A DNA stretch of 5,838 nt. It comes from Phycisphaerales bacterium (GTDB taxonomy: Bacteria > Planctomycetota > Phycisphaerae > Phycisphaerales > UBA1924). Each line of letters starts with the position of its first letter. The first letter of the stretch is position 1. The notes under the pieces are model-generated. The model worked only from the letters and a program-made list of their open reading frames with translations. It ran no database searches and was not told where the DNA came from. The DNA lies in the NCBI GenBank assembly GCA_029260335.1, contig JAJDDL010000237.1, positions 1-5,838 on the forward strand, written 5' to 3'. Made by a program: the position numbers and the translations under genes. This document shows, in pieces, positions 5,621-5,838 of this stretch.

Positions 5621-5838
5621 ATGGCCCAGATCGCGACCCTTGCCTCGACTTCGGTTCAGAATCGTCCCCGTTCGCCAAAGCGGGTGCTCCTGAAACTCTC
5701 CGGCGAGGCATTCACCAAGGCGGGGGTGTTGGGGCTCGACGCGGATGAGCTCAAGGTAATTGCCTCAGAAATTAAATCCGCCAAAGAGCTTGGTACGCAG
5801 ATCGCAATCGTGGTCGGGGGCGGCAACATGATTCGCGG
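5621..5838 (+). CDS. pyrH: UMP kinase PyrH, N-terminal part (cut by window edge)
   Basis: The first 72 codons encode the N-terminus of bacterial UMP kinase, which phosphorylates UMP to UDP with ATP in the cytoplasm for pyrimidine nucleotide synthesis. It belongs to the amino-acid-kinase fold, unlike eukaryotic UMP/CMP kinases. The opening strand and nucleotide-binding block KRVLLKLSGEAF (20-31) and the later IAIVVGGGNMIRG (about 60 to the edge) are the two classic N-terminal PyrH signatures. About 19 residues precede the KRVLLKLSGEA strand, rich in Ser, Thr and Pro, making the N-terminus somewhat longer than the roughly 9 residues in E. coli. The ATG at 5621 has only a weak purine stretch (GAGAGA, about 5607-5612) as ribosome site. 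It is divergent from the VWA operon and need not be functionally linked to it. Bacterial pyrH often lies near rpsB, tsf and frr; those genes are not visible here. Confidence 0.95.
   Translation, partial: MAQIATLASTSVQNRPRSPKRVLLKLSGEAFTKAGVLGLDADELKVIASEIKSAKELGTQIAIVVGGGNMIR

Noticed and set aside
4431..5711. A 426-residue version of the VWA protein starting at 5711
   Set aside because: The extra 105 residues cross the intergenic spacer and run antisense to pyrH, have no domain-like character and would place the membrane anchor mid-protein; the start at 5396 has a good ribosome site.
1..5838. Mobile elements, CRISPR arrays, tRNA or rRNA genes
   Set aside because: No transposase or integrase reading frame, regularly spaced repeats, tRNA cloverleaf or conserved rRNA stretch was recognised on either strand.

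Overview
The window is GC-rich bacterial DNA. It holds one tightly packed leftward operon (about 5396 down to the left edge) and, divergent from it, the first 72 codons of pyrH (UMP kinase) on the right. No RNA genes, mobile elements, CRISPR arrays or phage genes were seen. Gene content (ExbB, two ExbDs and a membrane-anchored VWA protein beside secreted helical-repeat proteins) and protein style suggest a Gram-negative-type envelope, possibly Planctomycetota (Phycisphaerae-like). That placement is an impression, not a proven assignment.

Leftward operon, in transcription order: (1) a 321-aa protein with one N-terminal membrane anchor, an acidic/Gly-rich linker and a C-terminal VWA domain with an intact MIDAS (4431-5396); (2) a 355-aa exported protein of unknown function with a short N-terminal module and helical repeats (3364-4431); (3) a MotA/TolQ/ExbB-family proton-channel subunit (2573-3367); (4) an ExbD/TolR protein (2139-2576); (5) a second, divergent ExbD/TolR protein (1729-2142); (6) a large exported helical (TPR-like) protein, at least 574 aa, running off the left edge (1-1724). 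Four of the five junctions are TGATG or ATGA overlaps and the fifth is a 4-base gap, so the six proteins are probably made together by coupled translation.

How they may work together: ExbB and ExbD form a stator that converts proton flow into movement of a partner anchored by a single membrane helix. No TonB, TolA or OmpA-like partner is encoded here. The VWA protein has the right topology, and its membrane helix carries Ser and His at the spacing of the TonB Ser-x3-His-x10-Ser signature. The main hypothesis is that this is a proton-motive-force-driven envelope machine in which a VWA protein replaces TonB as the moving partner, with the two exported helical proteins as periplasmic partners. 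The domain calls are strong; the machine's function is inference.

The 224-base divergent spacer (5397-5620) must carry or lie near promoters for both directions. It contains a good ribosome binding site for the VWA gene and weak candidate regulatory repeats, but no convincing sigma-70 promoter.
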